A model generated the notes under the pieces. It searched no databases, had not been told where the DNA came from, and saw nothing but the letters and a program-made list of their open reading frames with translations. The position numbers and the translations under genes are program-made. From Natronococcus sp. A-GB1 (GTDB taxonomy: Archaea; Halobacteriota; Halobacteria; Halobacteriales; Natrialbaceae), in NCBI RefSeq assembly GCF_029688845.1, contig NZ_JARUKW010000009.1, positions 124,001 through 188,000 of the forward strand: 64,000 bases of DNA, written 5' to 3'. This document shows, piece by piece, positions 27,034 through 35,853 of the stretch. The stretch's first letter is position 1, and every line of letters begins with the position of its first letter.

Positions 27034-27279
27034 TTAGCTCTCGAAGGGCTCCTCGTCGCGGTGGTTGTTCGGGTTCTGGTGCTCGAGGGCGTCGTCCTCG
27101 CGGTCGTCGGACTTGTGCTCGATGTCCTGGCGGCGCTGCTCCTCGTCCTGTCGTTCGCGGGCCTCCTTTTCTTCCTCGGTCAGTCCCTCCTCGTCCTCGT
27201 CCTCGGCGTCCGCGTCCTCGTGGGTCAGCTCGACGTCCCGTCCGTGCTCGTCCTTGCCGGTCTCGTTGTTATCGGACAT
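27034..27279 (-). CDS. Highly acidic, disordered conserved haloarchaeal protein
   Basis: The 81-aa product (MSDNNETGKDEHGRDVELTH at its start) is almost wholly charged, with a helical E/K/R-rich centre (EEGLTEEEKEARERQDEEQR) and no hydrophobic core. The longer in-frame extension upstream is arginine/serine-rich shadow sequence, so the ATG at 27279 is used. Function unknown. It lies 88 bp downstream of the nth gene on the same strand. Confidence 0.65.
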   Translation of the reverse strand: MSDNNETGKDEHGRDVELTHEDADAEDEDEEGLTEEEKEARERQDEEQRRQDIEHKSDDREDDALEHQNPNNHRDEEPFES

Positions 27280-27367
27280 AGTGATCTCGGGAGTGGATTC
27301 ACACGGGCGGCGAAAAGACGTTCGGCTTGCAACGGACGGCTGCAACCGACGAACCAGTTCGGCGCGA

Positions 27368-28051
27368 CTACCAGGGCTCGCCCGATGCGAGGTCGACCTC
27401 GCTGTCGCCCTTCTCCGAGGGACAGACGTCGGCGAGCACGCAGTCGTCACAGTCCGGACTGCGGGCGGTACAGGTCGCCCGTCCGTGGTCGATACAGAGA
27501 TGGGTAAACTGCTGCCAGTACCTCTCCGGAACGAGCGCCATTAGCTCCTGCTCGATCGCCTCCGGACGCTCCTCCTCCGTGAGTCCGAGCCGACGGGAGA
27601 GCCGTTGGACGTGCGTGTCGACGACGATCCCCTCGACGACGTCGTGGCCGTGCTGGAGCACGACGTTCGCGGTCTTCCGTCCGACCCCCGACAGCTCGGT
27701 CAGTTCGTCCATCGTGTCGGGCACCTCGCCGTCGTGTTCCTCGAGGATCGTCTCGCAAGAGCTCTTGATGTAGCCGGCCTTGCTGTTGTAGTAGGTGATC
27801 GAGTTCAAGTCCTCGGCGAGTTCGTCCTCGGAGACGGCGACGTAGTCCTCGGCGCCGTCGTACTTTTCGAAGAGGTGGTCGGTCTCTGCGTTGACCCGTT
27901 CGTCGGTACACTGCGCCGAGAGGATCACGGCGATCAGCAGTTCGAGTCGGTTCGAGTACCGCAGCGAGATCGTCGAGTCGGGGTACTCGGCCTCGAGCCG
28001 ATCGACGACCTCGACGGCCTGCTCCTCGGGGGTCTCGAGCGGGGTTCCCAT
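27368..28051 (-). CDS. nth: Endonuclease III (DNA glycosylase/AP lyase)
   Basis: The 227-aa protein has the helix-hairpin-helix LSGVGRKTANVVLQ with its catalytic lysine, the catalytic aspartate in VDTHVQRLSRR, and the C-terminal 4Fe-4S loop spaced C-x6-C-x2-C-x5-C. It removes oxidised pyrimidines in base-excision repair. Starts at 28051 (MGTPLETPEEQ) or 28075 are both possible; the first matches where conservation begins. It is divergent from mvaD. Confidence 0.93.
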   Translation of the reverse strand: MGTPLETPEEQAVEVVDRLEAEYPDSTISLRYSNRLELLIAVILSAQCTDERVNAETDHLFEKYDGAEDYVAVSEDELAEDLNSITYYNSKAGYIKSSCETILEEHDGEVPDTMDELTELSGVGRKTANVVLQHGHDVVEGIVVDTHVQRLSRRLGLTEEERPEAIEQELMALVPERYWQQFTHLCIDHGRATCTARSPDCDDCVLADVCPSEKGDSEVDLASGEPW

Positions 28052-28137
28052 GGCCGTTCTTTCGATGGCGTCCATTTCAGGGGTTCGGTTCGGCGGTCCG
28101 CACGGAGTGCAGACGGCACACACCCGGATGTCGTGGG

Positions 28138-28144
28138 TTTTAAG
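28138..28144 (+). promoter_or_regulatory. TATA box for mvaD
   Basis: TTTTAAG is centred 27 nt before the mvaD ATG, the spacing expected for a leaderless haloarchaeal transcript. This also supports the chosen start. Confidence 0.55.
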
Positions 28145-28167
28145 CGCACTTCAGCCGGCTATCCGGT

Positions 28168-29145
28168 ATGAAAGCGACCGCGATCGCCCACCCCATCCAG
28201 GGCCTCGTCAAGTACCACGGGATGCGCGACGACGAGAAGCGCCTGCCGTACCACGACAGTATCAGCCTCTGTACGGCGCCGAGCCACACGAAGACGACCG
28301 TCGAGTTCTCGAGCGAACTCGATGCCGACACGTTCGTCGTCGACGGCGAGACCCTCGAGGGTCGAGCGGCGGAGCGAGTCGACAGCGTCGTCGCGAAAGT
28401 CCGGGAACGAGCCGACGCTGACCACGCCGACGAGCCGGTACACCTCGAAAGCGAGAACAGCTTCCCCACGAACGTCGGGCTGGGTTCTTCGTCGTCGGGC
28501 TTCGCCGCAGCGGCGATGGCGCTCTCCGAGGCCGCGGGCCTCGAGGCCGATCTGGAGACGGTGTCGACGATCGCCCGCGTCGGGTCGGCCTCGGCCGCCC
28601 GCGCGGTGACCGGCTCGTTCTCCCAGCTTCACACCGGATTGAACGACGAGGACTGTCGCTCTCGAGCGATTCCGAGCGACCTCGACGAGGACGCCAAGAT
28701 CGTCGTCGGACTCGTCCCCTACCACAAGGAGACCGAGGACGCCCACGACGAGGCCGCCGACAGCCACATGTTCCAGGCCCGCAACGCCCACATCCACGGC
28801 CAGATCGCGGAGATGCGCGACGCGCTCCGGAGCGACGACTTCGACCGGGTCTTCGAACTCGCCGAGCACGACTCGCTGTCGCTGGCGGCGACGACCATGA
28901 CCGGCCCGAAGGGATGGGTCTACTGGCAGCCGGCGACCCTCGAGATCTTCAACCGGGTGCGCCAGCTCCGCGAGGAGGAGGACGTCCCGGTCTACTTCTC
29001 GACGGACACCGGCGCGAGCGTCTACGTCAACACTACCGAGGACCACGTCGACCGCGTCGAGGACGAAGTGAGCGACTGCGGAGTCGAGACGATGGTCTGG
29101 GACGTCGGCGGCCCGGCACGAACCGTCGATGACCACCTGTTCTGA
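28168..29145 (+). CDS. mvaD: Phosphomevalonate decarboxylase
   Basis: The 325-aa GHMP-superfamily enzyme has the P-loop-like PTNVGLGSSSSGFAAAA and the N-terminal block HPIQGLVKYHGMRD of the diphosphomevalonate-decarboxylase family. In Haloferax the orthologue uses mevalonate 5-phosphate and yields isopentenyl phosphate, which isopentenyl phosphate kinase then phosphorylates. I assign that archaeal activity by family membership; the sequence alone cannot separate the two substrates. The gene feeds the isoprenoid lipid pathway. Confidence 0.9.
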   Translation: MKATAIAHPIQGLVKYHGMRDDEKRLPYHDSISLCTAPSHTKTTVEFSSELDADTFVVDGETLEGRAAERVDSVVAKVRERADADHADEPVHLESENSFPTNVGLGSSSSGFAAAAMALSEAAGLEADLETVSTIARVGSASAARAVTGSFSQLHTGLNDEDCRSRAIPSDLDEDAKIVVGLVPYHKETEDAHDEAADSHMFQARNAHIHGQIAEMRDALRSDDFDRVFELAEHDSLSLAATTMTGPKGWVYWQPATLEIFNRVRQLREEEDVPVYFSTDTGASVYVNTTEDHVDRVEDEVSDCGVETMVWDVGGPARTVDDHLF

Positions 29146-29262
29146 GCGACCGCTCGGATCGAAACTCGGCTGCCCGACACGGTCGGAGACGCCGCTTCTC
29201 GAGATCGTTCGCGGAAAGAATGGGTGAGCAACGACTACGTCGATCGGATCAGACTCGGCGCG

Positions 29263-29568
29263 CTACCGAGGCCGCGCGAAACTCATCGCTCGCAGCGCCG
29301 CGATGACGAGGATCAACGCGAGCACCGCCACCGCGAGCCACTGTCCGGTGTGTGTGGCGAGCGCGTCGCCGACCATGCCGAGGAGGTCGGCGCCGACCGC
29401 TTGCCCCACGGCGAACAGGACGACTGCGAGACCGACGAGGATGACGACCGTCTGGACGGCGGTCGAGGCCATCCACGCCCCGGGAGCGAACCGGGAACCG
29501 CGCGGTTGTTCCTCCGGCGGACGACTCTCGTTCGACTGGGAGCCACCGCGTTCGGTCTGTTCGGACAT
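29263..29568 (-). CDS. Small two-helix membrane protein
   Basis: The 101-aa protein has a polar, proline-rich N-terminus of about 35 residues and two helices (about 37-60, STAVQTVVILVGLAVVLFAV; and 75-93, WLAVAVLALILVIAALRAM). An AT-rich TATA-like element lies near 29604-29611. It is of a conserved haloarchaeal type, with function unknown. The 246 bp between this gene and fen (29569-29814) hold only that promoter. Confidence 0.62.
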   Translation of the reverse strand: MSEQTERGGSQSNESRPPEEQPRGSRFAPGAWMASTAVQTVVILVGLAVVLFAVGQAVGADLLGMVGDALATHTGQWLAVAVLALILVIAALRAMSFARPR

Positions 29569-29814
29569 AGGCGTTCACCCGACCAGGGCTACCGCCACGC
29601 CACGGATTATTATGTCTCAGGTAAGGCGGTCGCCCCGGGCCGTCTCGAGTACCCTATCCGAATGCTAACGGCGATCCGATCGACGAAACTATGCGATGAT
29701 TCTTCGTGAAGTTATCGAGGATACCGGGCAGGTTCGGCCCTCGAGGCCGACCGTTTGGCTGTCGAAACGGTCTTCGAAGGGGCGGTCGGACCCGACCCGC
29801 TCCGGTACGCCGGC

Positions 29815-30792
29815 TCAGGTCCAGCGATCCAGCCCCGTCTGGGTCGCCTGCTCCTCGATGCGCTCGAAACTGCGCTCGACCTCGTCGGCCGCGACGCCCC
29901 ACTCGCCGGTGACGTACGCGCGTGCAGCCTCGAGGTCTGGCTCGATCGTCGTCTCGAGGCTGTAGTCGTCGGTAACGTTCGGATCGCGGAACAGCTGGCG
30001 AACGCGATCGCCGTACTTGATGGTGTCTCCGCGGGCCTCGAGCACGCTCCAGAGGTCGCCGTGCTCGGTGATCTCGCTGATCGCCGTCTTGGGTCCAATC
30101 CCCGAGATGCCCTCGTTGAAATCGGTACCGATCAGGATGGCGGCGTCGATCAGCTGCTCCAGCGTGAGGGCGTGGCGTTCGAGGGTCGCTTCGAGATCCA
30201 TCAGCTCGGGGTCGCCCTTGCTCGTCAGCTGGCGCAGCGTCAGCGGCGCGCCGAAGAGCAGGGCGTCGTAGTCCTCGGAGCCGACGTAGTCGGCGTCGCC
30301 GCGTTTGGCCATGTGGGCCGCCTGGGCCTCCCCCTCAGCGGGCGCCTCGACGACGGGAACGTCGAGCAGCTCGAGCAGCTCGCGGCTCGTCTCCTGGATC
30401 GTCGGAGTCAGGCGCTGGGTTCGGGATTCGAGTTGGGCGATGGCCACCTCGTCGCCCTCCTCGCGGGCGGTCTCGAGCTGTTCCTCGTACGTTCGGCGCT
30501 GCTCCCGGCGGGATTCGATCTCGTCTTCCTTGAGCTGTGAGGGGCCGCCGTCGAACACCATGACGGGGGTGACGTCGTGTTCGAAGAACCGAGAGATGCC
30601 CTGGACGATACCGATGAGGTTCGCGACCTCGGTGCCGTCGGCGGTAGTGTACTTTTCGCTCGAGGTCCACTTGACCGTCGTCGTCAGATACCGATAGAGC
30701 CAGTTGTGGGCGTCGACGGCGATGACGCCCTCGACCTCGTCGAACGGCACGTCCTCGATGACCGCGATGTCCCGCAGTGCAGCGTTACCCAT
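29815..30792 (-). CDS. fen: Flap endonuclease FEN-1
   Basis: The 325-aa structure-specific nuclease removes 5' flaps in Okazaki-fragment maturation and repair. Metal-binding carboxylates are visible in [35 protein letters not shown] and [14 protein letters not shown], and an H3TH/HhH region in [10 protein letters not shown]. The last residues QTGLDRWT form a PIP-box-like PCNA-binding tail. A long in-frame upstream extension to 31188 is arginine-rich shadow; the family start [10 protein letters not shown] is at 30792. Confidence 0.94.
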   Translation of the reverse strand: MGNAALRDIAVIEDVPFDEVEGVIAVDAHNWLYRYLTTTVKWTSSEKYTTADGTEVANLIGIVQGISRFFEHDVTPVMVFDGGPSQLKEDEIESRREQRRTYEEQLETAREEGDEVAIAQLESRTQRLTPTIQETSRELLELLDVPVVEAPAEGEAQAAHMAKRGDADYVGSEDYDALLFGAPLTLRQLTSKGDPELMDLEATLERHALTLEQLIDAAILIGTDFNEGISGIGPKTAISEITEHGDLWSVLEARGDTIKYGDRVRQLFRDPNVTDDYSLETTIEPDLEAARAYVTGEWGVAADEVERSFERIEEQATQTGLDRWT

Positions 30793-31105
30793 TACCGGTC
30801 GTTGGACGCGTCGGGGTTTGAATCGTTGGCTTCCGGATCGTGGCCGTCGACGGTCGAAGCTATCGAGTGAGTCCCTCGAGTGATACCCTCTTGAGCGTAG
30901 GGAAGGCGGATTGTGGGCACAGACGCTACTCACACGCGTGAGAACGGGAGAACGCCTCGTCCTCCCCAGCCGACTCGCTCGCGTGGACCGCTCGCTCGCC
31001 CCTCGCGGTTCGCGGCGCGTCTCACTGCGCTCGCAGCGCCGCCGCGCGCCAGCGAACGGGTGGTCCGTCGCCAGTAGGATGCTCGCGGTCGTTTCGCGGG
31101 ATCGG
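30793..31105. other. Intergenic region without a gene
   Basis: I see no supported gene in these 313 bp between the fen start and the 3' end of the acetyltransferase gene. The right half contains repeated CTCGCTCGC-type motifs common in haloarchaeal spacers. Promoter elements for fen should lie at its left edge, but no convincing TATA box stands out. Confidence 0.5.
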
Positions 31106-31708
31106 TCACTCGCGGGGCGCGCTCGAGTCGGGTGGGCCACGATCCCGCCGCGCCTCGAGGAACGCCTCCTCCTCCGTCGAGAGATCACGCTCGCGGAACT
31201 CCTCGAGCCCCGCCTGGTAGCGCTCGCGGCTCGTCCCTTCGTCGGTCGCGTCCTCGTCGCTCGAGCCGTCGACGGGAGCGGGGTACTCGAGGATCAGCTC
31301 CGCGATCCCGGTCGTCTCGCCGGTGTAGCCGAAATCCGCTCTGTACAGCGCCTCGTAGGCGAAGGGATTGTTGACCGCGATCCGCAGGCGATCGTACCCG
31401 CGCTCCGTCGCGCGGTCTCGGACGAGACGGACGAGTTCGGGGCCGATTCTCTCGCCGCGGCGGTCGCGGGCGACCGTCACGTACCGCAGCCAGAGGGTCG
31501 CCTCGTCCGTGCGGTCCTCGTTGAACGCGATCGCCGCGACGAGGTCGCCGTCCTCGCGCGCGACGGCCTTTCCGATGTTCGTCATAACGAACTTCCCGGC
31601 GTAGCTGAACCGCTCGTGGTCGAGGCAAAGTTTCGGTCCGTCCGGCGGCCAGCCCAGTAGTTCGTACTCCACGGGTGACCGTTCGTCGACGCAGGGCCTA
31701 AGAGTCAC
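31106..31708 (-). CDS. GNAT family N-acetyltransferase
   Basis: The 200-aa protein has a GNAT acetyl-CoA loop in [20 protein letters not shown] (the R/Q-x-x-G-x-G/A-like segment, residues about 77-96) and the following strand-helix [20 protein letters not shown]. The C-terminal 50 residues are a charged tail. The substrate is unknown. It stands alone on the minus strand and is divergent from the amphi-Trp gene. Confidence 0.82.
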   Translation of the reverse strand: MTLRPCVDERSPVEYELLGWPPDGPKLCLDHERFSYAGKFVMTNIGKAVAREDGDLVAAIAFNEDRTDEATLWLRYVTVARDRRGERIGPELVRLVRDRATERGYDRLRIAVNNPFAYEALYRADFGYTGETTGIAELILEYPAPVDGSSDEDATDEGTSRERYQAGLEEFRERDLSTEEEAFLEARRDRGPPDSSAPRE

Positions 31709-31793
31709 GCCCCATTTTCGTTCATCCTGCCGATTCCCGCAGTGGCGAATTCAACGGGCGGATTTTTCCGCTTACGGCCCCTCTGTGTGAGTG

Positions 31794-32072
31794 ATGACGG
31801 ACGAAGAAGATCACGAGGAGGAACTTCTCGAGGCGGAGCTCGAACAGTCGCCCGATCAGGCCGCCGACTGGCTACGCAACCTCGCCGACGAACTCGAGGA
31901 CGGCGACGAACTGACGGTTTCAACCGACGACGACTCCGTGACAGTCGCGCTGCCCGAGGACAACCTCGAGTTCGAGGTCGAACTCGAGCGCGAACCCGAG
32001 GACGACGACCACGACGAGATCGAACTGGAGATCGAACTCGAGTGGCTCGTCCCGAGTTCGGACGACGAGTAA
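31794..32072 (+). CDS. Amphi-Trp domain protein
   Basis: The 92-aa acidic protein contains the amphi-Trp pattern: an amphipathic helix with tryptophan (DQAADWLRNLADELEDGDEL), then two beta-strands of alternating hydrophobic residues ending in ELEWLVPSSDDE. A GTG directly before the ATG at 31794 could add one residue. The molecular role of the family is not established. The 263 bp downstream (32073-32335) show no gene. Confidence 0.72.
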   Translation: MTDEEDHEEELLEAELEQSPDQAADWLRNLADELEDGDELTVSTDDDSVTVALPEDNLEFEVELEREPEDDDHDEIELEIELEWLVPSSDDE

Positions 32073-32335
32073 CGGATCGGCCTGCGCCCGGATCGCTGGG
32101 GCACCGCCCACAGCGATACCCGTTTTCGCGGTGTCTCTCGAGGACGACAGCCGCGCGTCCGTCGGTCGCTCTTCCGGATCCACACCGAACGCGATAGCCC
32201 CGGCTGTCGAACGCTAGAAGGTGGTTATGAAGAGTGGGAGCTCGCTACTCCACACTCGGTACGAGGGGTCGTTCCCGGATATCCCTGGCCCCAAAACAGA
32301 TTGGGTCGATTTGGCCCGTCCGTGAGAGCGAACGC

Positions 32336-32806
32336 TCAGAACCGGTTTCGCCAGCGCTCACTCCGGATCACTTCGTCTTTCATCGCCGAGCAGTGTTCCT
32401 TCGCGCGCTCCTCCTCGAACTCGTCGGCCATGTCGTCGACGCAGGACTCCCAGGAGCCGCCGATCGACGACCAGTACTCGAGGACGCTGTCACGATCCCA
32501 CCCTTCCGGGAGGCCGTCGAGCCCGTTGACGTCCTCGTCGACGATCTCGGTCAGCACCTCCTCGGCGGTCTCCCGGGTCGCGTTCTCGTCGTCGAGGTCG
32601 CTCGCCTCGAGGGCCGACGCCCGGTAGACCGCCGAGCCGACGGCCTCGAGTCCAACGACGTACGCGGGCTGGTCGTCGCTCGCAGAGATCTCGGCGAGTT
32701 CGTCCCCGTTCTGTGGGAACTCGAACGATTCGGTCAGCACGGCCGCGACGACGCCGCGTCCGTCTGGCGTGGCGACGACGTCCCCTTCTTCGTATCTGGT
32801 GCCCAT
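32336..32806 (-). CDS. Conserved haloarchaeal protein, unknown function
   Basis: The 156-aa protein begins with an SH3-like beta segment (YEEGDVVATPDGRGVVAAVL) and ends in a compact helical C-terminus (DDMADEFEEERAKEHCSAMKDEVIRSERWRNRF) that looks conserved. I recall similar sequences in haloarchaeal genomes and near virus-like regions, but assign no function. It lies about 120 bp from the tRNA-tail repeats, so a link to a former integrated element is possible. Confidence 0.65.
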   Translation of the reverse strand: MGTRYEEGDVVATPDGRGVVAAVLTESFEFPQNGDELAEISASDDQPAYVVGLEAVGSAVYRASALEASDLDDENATRETAEEVLTEIVDEDVNGLDGLPEGWDRDSVLEYWSSIGGSWESCVDDMADEFEEERAKEHCSAMKDEVIRSERWRNRF

Positions 32807-32928
32807 ACCCGGTTCTCCGACTCCAGTTTCAGTAGTGGCGGTGCCGGGAGCTGCAAGGGGTGGATTCGGGGGTAGTGCTCGAGTCGAAGGTTGTGGTTCG
32901 GTCGCTCGAGGTGCGGTCTTCGAAAGAA

Positions 32929-33004
32929 GCGCGGACCGGGATTTGAACTACGCGAAACGCTCGCTGTCGCTCGCGTGAGAACATTCGCGGACCGGGATTT
33001 GAAC
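32929..33004 (-). repeat. Two extra copies of the tRNA-Gly 3' end
   Basis: The 20-nt sequence starting GCGCGGACCGGGATTTGAAC, which is the acceptor-T-arm end of tRNA-Gly, occurs at 32929-32948 and again (minus its first base) at 32986-33004. Both are followed by ACTACGCGAA-type sequence, and the intact gene begins at 33107. Such tails are what integration or excision at a tRNA attachment site leaves. No integrase gene is present next to them. Confidence 0.75.
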
Positions 33005-33106
33005 TACGCGAAGACGGTCGCGCTCGCTTCGCTCGCGTGCTGCGTCTTCTCTACTTCAAATCCCTAATGCGATTTCTGCTGCTCGCGGTATTGCTCGCAG
33101 CAGAAA

Positions 33107-33177
33107 TGCGCGGACCGGGATTTGAACCCGGGCCATGAGCTTGGAAGGCTCAGGTCCTACCACTAGACCATCCGCGC
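33107..33177 (-). tRNA. tRNA-Gly (anticodon TCC)
   Basis: On the minus strand, acceptor GCGCGGA pairs with TCCGCGC and is followed by discriminator A. The anticodon arm is TGAGC, loop CTTCCAA, GCTCA, giving TCC, which reads GGA/GGG. The T-arm GGGTTCAAATCCC is intact. No CCA is encoded. Repeats of its 3' part lie at 32929-33004. Confidence 0.95.
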
Positions 33178-33208
33178 GCACTCTTTCGTTTTCGTTCCTC
33201 GTTTAAGG

Positions 33209-33880
33209 CTATTCCGTTTCGGCTCGAGGGACGCGTTCCCCGCCCACGACGGTCGCATAGCAGTTCCCGCTCGAGAGCTCCCACTCCGCGATCTCGAGGG
33301 CGCTCGCCTCGAGGTCGCGCTCGAACTCCGCGGGGTCGTAGATATGGTAGAACCGATCGACGGTCTCGCCGCCGGGGAGGGTCCACTCGACGGTCGTGTC
33401 GAACCCCTCGGTCTCGTCGAATCGGTCGTGGGCGGTCGACCAGGCGCTGATGAGCGCGCGGCCGTCGGGGGCGAGGACGCGCGCGAGTTCGTCCAGGCTC
33501 GCCAGCCGCATCGCTCGCGTCGGCAGGTGGTGTAACGTCGCGACGTAGACCGCGACGTCGACGCTGTTATCGGCCAGGGGCAGGCTCGAGGCGTCGCCCT
33601 GGACCAGCGAGACGTCGAACTCGCGTTCGCGGGCCCGTTCGCGCCCGGTCTCGAGCAGGCCGCGGCTCACGTCCAGCCCGACTACCCGGTCGATCCCGTC
33701 GGCGTCGGCCAGCAGCTGGGCGTGCCGACAGTTGCCACAGCCCAGATCGAGCCCGACGCCTCCCTTCGGAGAGCGTTCCTCGAGAAAGGCTTCGACCTCG
33801 GGCCAGGCGTACTCGCGGGTCGAGGCGAAGTGGGTCGCGATCCGATCGTACGTGTCGCGGACGGCCCGCCGGTGGTCCAT
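33209..33880 (-). CDS. Class I SAM-dependent methyltransferase, Trm9-like
   Basis: The 223-aa enzyme has the SAM-binding motif GLDLGCGNCRHAQLL, followed by VVGLDVSRGLLE and the post-motif VAVYVATLHHLPT. The opening VRDTYDRIATHFASTREYAWPEVEAFL is characteristic of the Trm9/ABH8 tRNA wobble-uridine methyltransferase group. The frame extends to 34018, but the family start is the ATG at 33880. Trm9 enzymes need the zinc partner Trm112, and a Trm112-like gene lies at 40207. tRNA modification is therefore a reasonable inference. Confidence 0.83.
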   Translation of the reverse strand: MDHRRAVRDTYDRIATHFASTREYAWPEVEAFLEERSPKGGVGLDLGCGNCRHAQLLADADGIDRVVGLDVSRGLLETGRERAREREFDVSLVQGDASSLPLADNSVDVAVYVATLHHLPTRAMRLASLDELARVLAPDGRALISAWSTAHDRFDETEGFDTTVEWTLPGGETVDRFYHIYDPAEFERDLEASALEIAEWELSSGNCYATVVGGERVPRAETE

Positions 33881-34047
33881 CTCGGTCGCACGGAGAGCGC
33901 GAGCGCGCAAAAAGCGTTCGATGACTCGAGCGATCGTCGTCACGACCACGTTTGCCCACGCGAACCGGCTCCATCGACGGATCCGTCGAAGACCGGAGTA
34001 GTCTTGCGTTACGTTCATACGGTGGGAGTACCAAGCGAGGGTACGGA

Positions 34048-34515
34048 ATGAGGCGCGAGCACTTCACACTGGATGTCAGCAACGTCGACTGGGTCGAGAC
34101 CGACGGCGAGCCGGCGAAACCGTCGGTATCGATCGACTTCACCGGTCCAGCGACGGCACTCCGTGAGCGCCTTACCGCTCCCGACGGGGACGTTCTCGAG
34201 GCGAGCGAGACCGACGCCGCCCTTCGTCTCCAAGGTCCGCTCGGGGAGGAAACCGACGGCGTCGTGAGCGTCGCCAACCGAACCACAGGCGAGTTCCTGC
34301 TGGAACTCAACGAGGACGCCGACAACGTCCTGCGGTTCATTCGGGCCGCGCGCGGCTACGGCGAGAACGGGAGCGGCGACGGTCGGTACGAGATCGAGCT
34401 CCTGTTCGACGGCGAGGAGTTCGTCAGCTACGACAAGGGAACGTTCCTGGTCTACGACGAAGACGGCAACCTCCTCCGCCAGCACAGTCTCATCCCCAGC
34501 GGCGTCGAACTCTAA
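34048..34515 (+). CDS. Conserved haloarchaeal protein (DUF5793-like)
   Basis: The 155-aa protein starts RREHFTLDVSNVDWVETDGE and has an alternating beta/alpha pattern with GRYEIELLFDGEEFVSYDKGTFLVYDEDG near its end. I recall it as a widespread haloarchaeal family of unknown function (DUF5793-like). The ATG at 34048 is used; the longer frame from 33952 overlaps the divergent methyltransferase promoter. No partner is evident. Confidence 0.72.
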   Translation: MRREHFTLDVSNVDWVETDGEPAKPSVSIDFTGPATALRERLTAPDGDVLEASETDAALRLQGPLGEETDGVVSVANRTTGEFLLELNEDADNVLRFIRAARGYGENGSGDGRYEIELLFDGEEFVSYDKGTFLVYDEDGNLLRQHSLIPSGVEL

Positions 34516-34542
34516 ACCCAGGCCGCGGGAACCGACCGGCAA

Positions 34543-34568
34543 TTATAAGTATTTTAGGCACGCCTAAA
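34543..34568 (+). promoter_or_regulatory. TATA box with DtxR/IdeR-type palindromic operator
   Basis: TTATAAG (34543-34549) is followed by TTTAGGC-AC-GCCTAAA (34553-34568), a perfect 7+2+7 palindrome. It resembles binding sites of DtxR-family metal-dependent repressors (SirR/Idr in haloarchaea). It sits between the TATA box and the expected transcript start near 34573, where a bound repressor would block initiation. It controls the ABC ATPase gene starting at 34602. Confidence 0.7.
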
Positions 34569-34601
34569 CCGAATGAACGCCGGCAGACGCCGGAAATCGA
34601 T

Positions 34602-35774
34602 ATGGCGAACGGACAACTACTCACGTCGGCAACCGACGCAAGGCAGTCGAGAACCCCGTCTCCGGAATCCGATGAGGACATCGTCCTCGAGCTCGACGGC
34701 GTCGCGAAACGGTACGGTACCGAGGACGTGATCTCGGATCTCTCGCTGTCCGTTCGCGACGGCGAAATTCTCACCCTCCTCGGCCCCTCCGGCTGCGGGA
34801 AGACGACGACGCTCCGACTGATCGCGGGGCTAGAGCGACCGAACGCGGGCACCGTCCGACTCCAGGAGACCCCGGTCGCAGGCGAGGGCCGGTTCGTCCC
34901 GCCGGAGGAACGCGGAACGGGGGTCGTCTTTCAGGAGTTCGCACTGTTTCCACACCTCACGTCCCGCGAAAACGTCGCGTTCGGACTACAGGAGTGGGAC
35001 AAACCCGACCGTGAGGCGCGAGTCGATGAACTGCTCGAGCTGGTCGGCCTCGAGGATCACGGCGAGGACTACCCGGACGAACTCTCGGGCGGACAACAAC
35101 AGCGAATCGCGCTCGCCCGCTCGCTGGCACCCGAACCCGAGATGCTGTTGCTCGACGAGCCGTTCTCGAACCTGGACGTCGACCTGCGCGTCGAGATGCG
35201 CGAGGAGGTTCGCCGAATCATCAAGGCCGCCGGCGTCACCGCCGTCTCCGTGACCCACGACCAGGAGGAGGCGCTGTCGATCTCCGACCGGGTCGCCGTG
35301 ATGAACGACGGCGACATCGAACAGATCGACACGCCCGAACAGGTCTTTCAGCAGCCCGAGTCACGCTTCGTCGCGGGCTTTCTCGGCCACGCGAGCTTCC
35401 TCGCCGGGGACGTACGGGGCGACCACGTCGACACCGCGCTCGGCCGAGTGTTACGCGACAACGTCAACGGCCTCGCCCAGCAGTACGACGGAACCACCGT
35501 CGACCTGCTCGTCCGACCCGACGACGTGACGGCCTACCCGGCTGCGGACACCGACGCCGCGGCCGACGGCACCGTCGTCTACCGTCGGTATCTCGGGCCG
35601 ACCGTGCTTTACCGGGTCGAACTCGACACCGGCGAGACGATCGAGTGCATGCACAACCACTCCGATCGGATCAACCTGGACGAACGCGTCGCCGTACGGG
35701 TCACCGCCGACCACGAACTGGCCTGGTTCCCCGCCAGCCAGCGCGAGCGAGCGCCCTCGGCCGCGGCCGACTGA
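34602..35774 (+). CDS. ABC transporter ATP-binding protein, iron(III)-type
   Basis: The 390-aa protein has Walker A GPSGCGKTT, the Q-loop VVFQEFALFPHL, signature LSGGQQQRIALARSL, Walker B LLLDEPFSNLD and the H-loop THDQEEAL. A C-terminal TOBE-like domain (about residues 275-380) marks the FbpC/PotA/UgpC group. The neighbouring palindrome suggests iron- or manganese-responsive control and so a metal importer. The matching permease and binding protein are not adjacent, so this is an orphan ATPase here. A 38-residue polar extension precedes the ATPase core. Confidence 0.9.
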   Translation: MANGQLLTSATDARQSRTPSPESDEDIVLELDGVAKRYGTEDVISDLSLSVRDGEILTLLGPSGCGKTTTLRLIAGLERPNAGTVRLQETPVAGEGRFVPPEERGTGVVFQEFALFPHLTSRENVAFGLQEWDKPDREARVDELLELVGLEDHGEDYPDELSGGQQQRIALARSLAPEPEMLLLDEPFSNLDVDLRVEMREEVRRIIKAAGVTAVSVTHDQEEALSISDRVAVMNDGDIEQIDTPEQVFQQPESRFVAGFLGHASFLAGDVRGDHVDTALGRVLRDNVNGLAQQYDGTTVDLLVRPDDVTAYPAADTDAAADGTVVYRRYLGPTVLYRVELDTGETIECMHNHSDRINLDERVAVRVTADHELAWFPASQRERAPSAAAD

Positions 35775-35821
35775 GCCGCTCTTCGCCCGGCGCGACAGTT
35801 TTGCGACGCGTCGCCACACAA

Positions 35822-35830
35822 TGCTTAAAC
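35822..35830 (+). promoter_or_regulatory. TATA-like box for the UPF0058 gene
   Basis: TGCTTAAAC is centred about 28 nt before ATG 35854. Leaderless transcription would therefore start at that codon, which argues against the upstream in-frame ATG at 35821. Confidence 0.45.
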
Positions 35831-35853
35831 CAAAACCCTCCTTACACGTGGAT

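Noticed and set aside
32929-33177. CRISPR-like repeat array at tRNA-Gly
   Set aside because: The repeats are the tRNA 3' end itself, only two extra copies exist, and spacers are not uniform.
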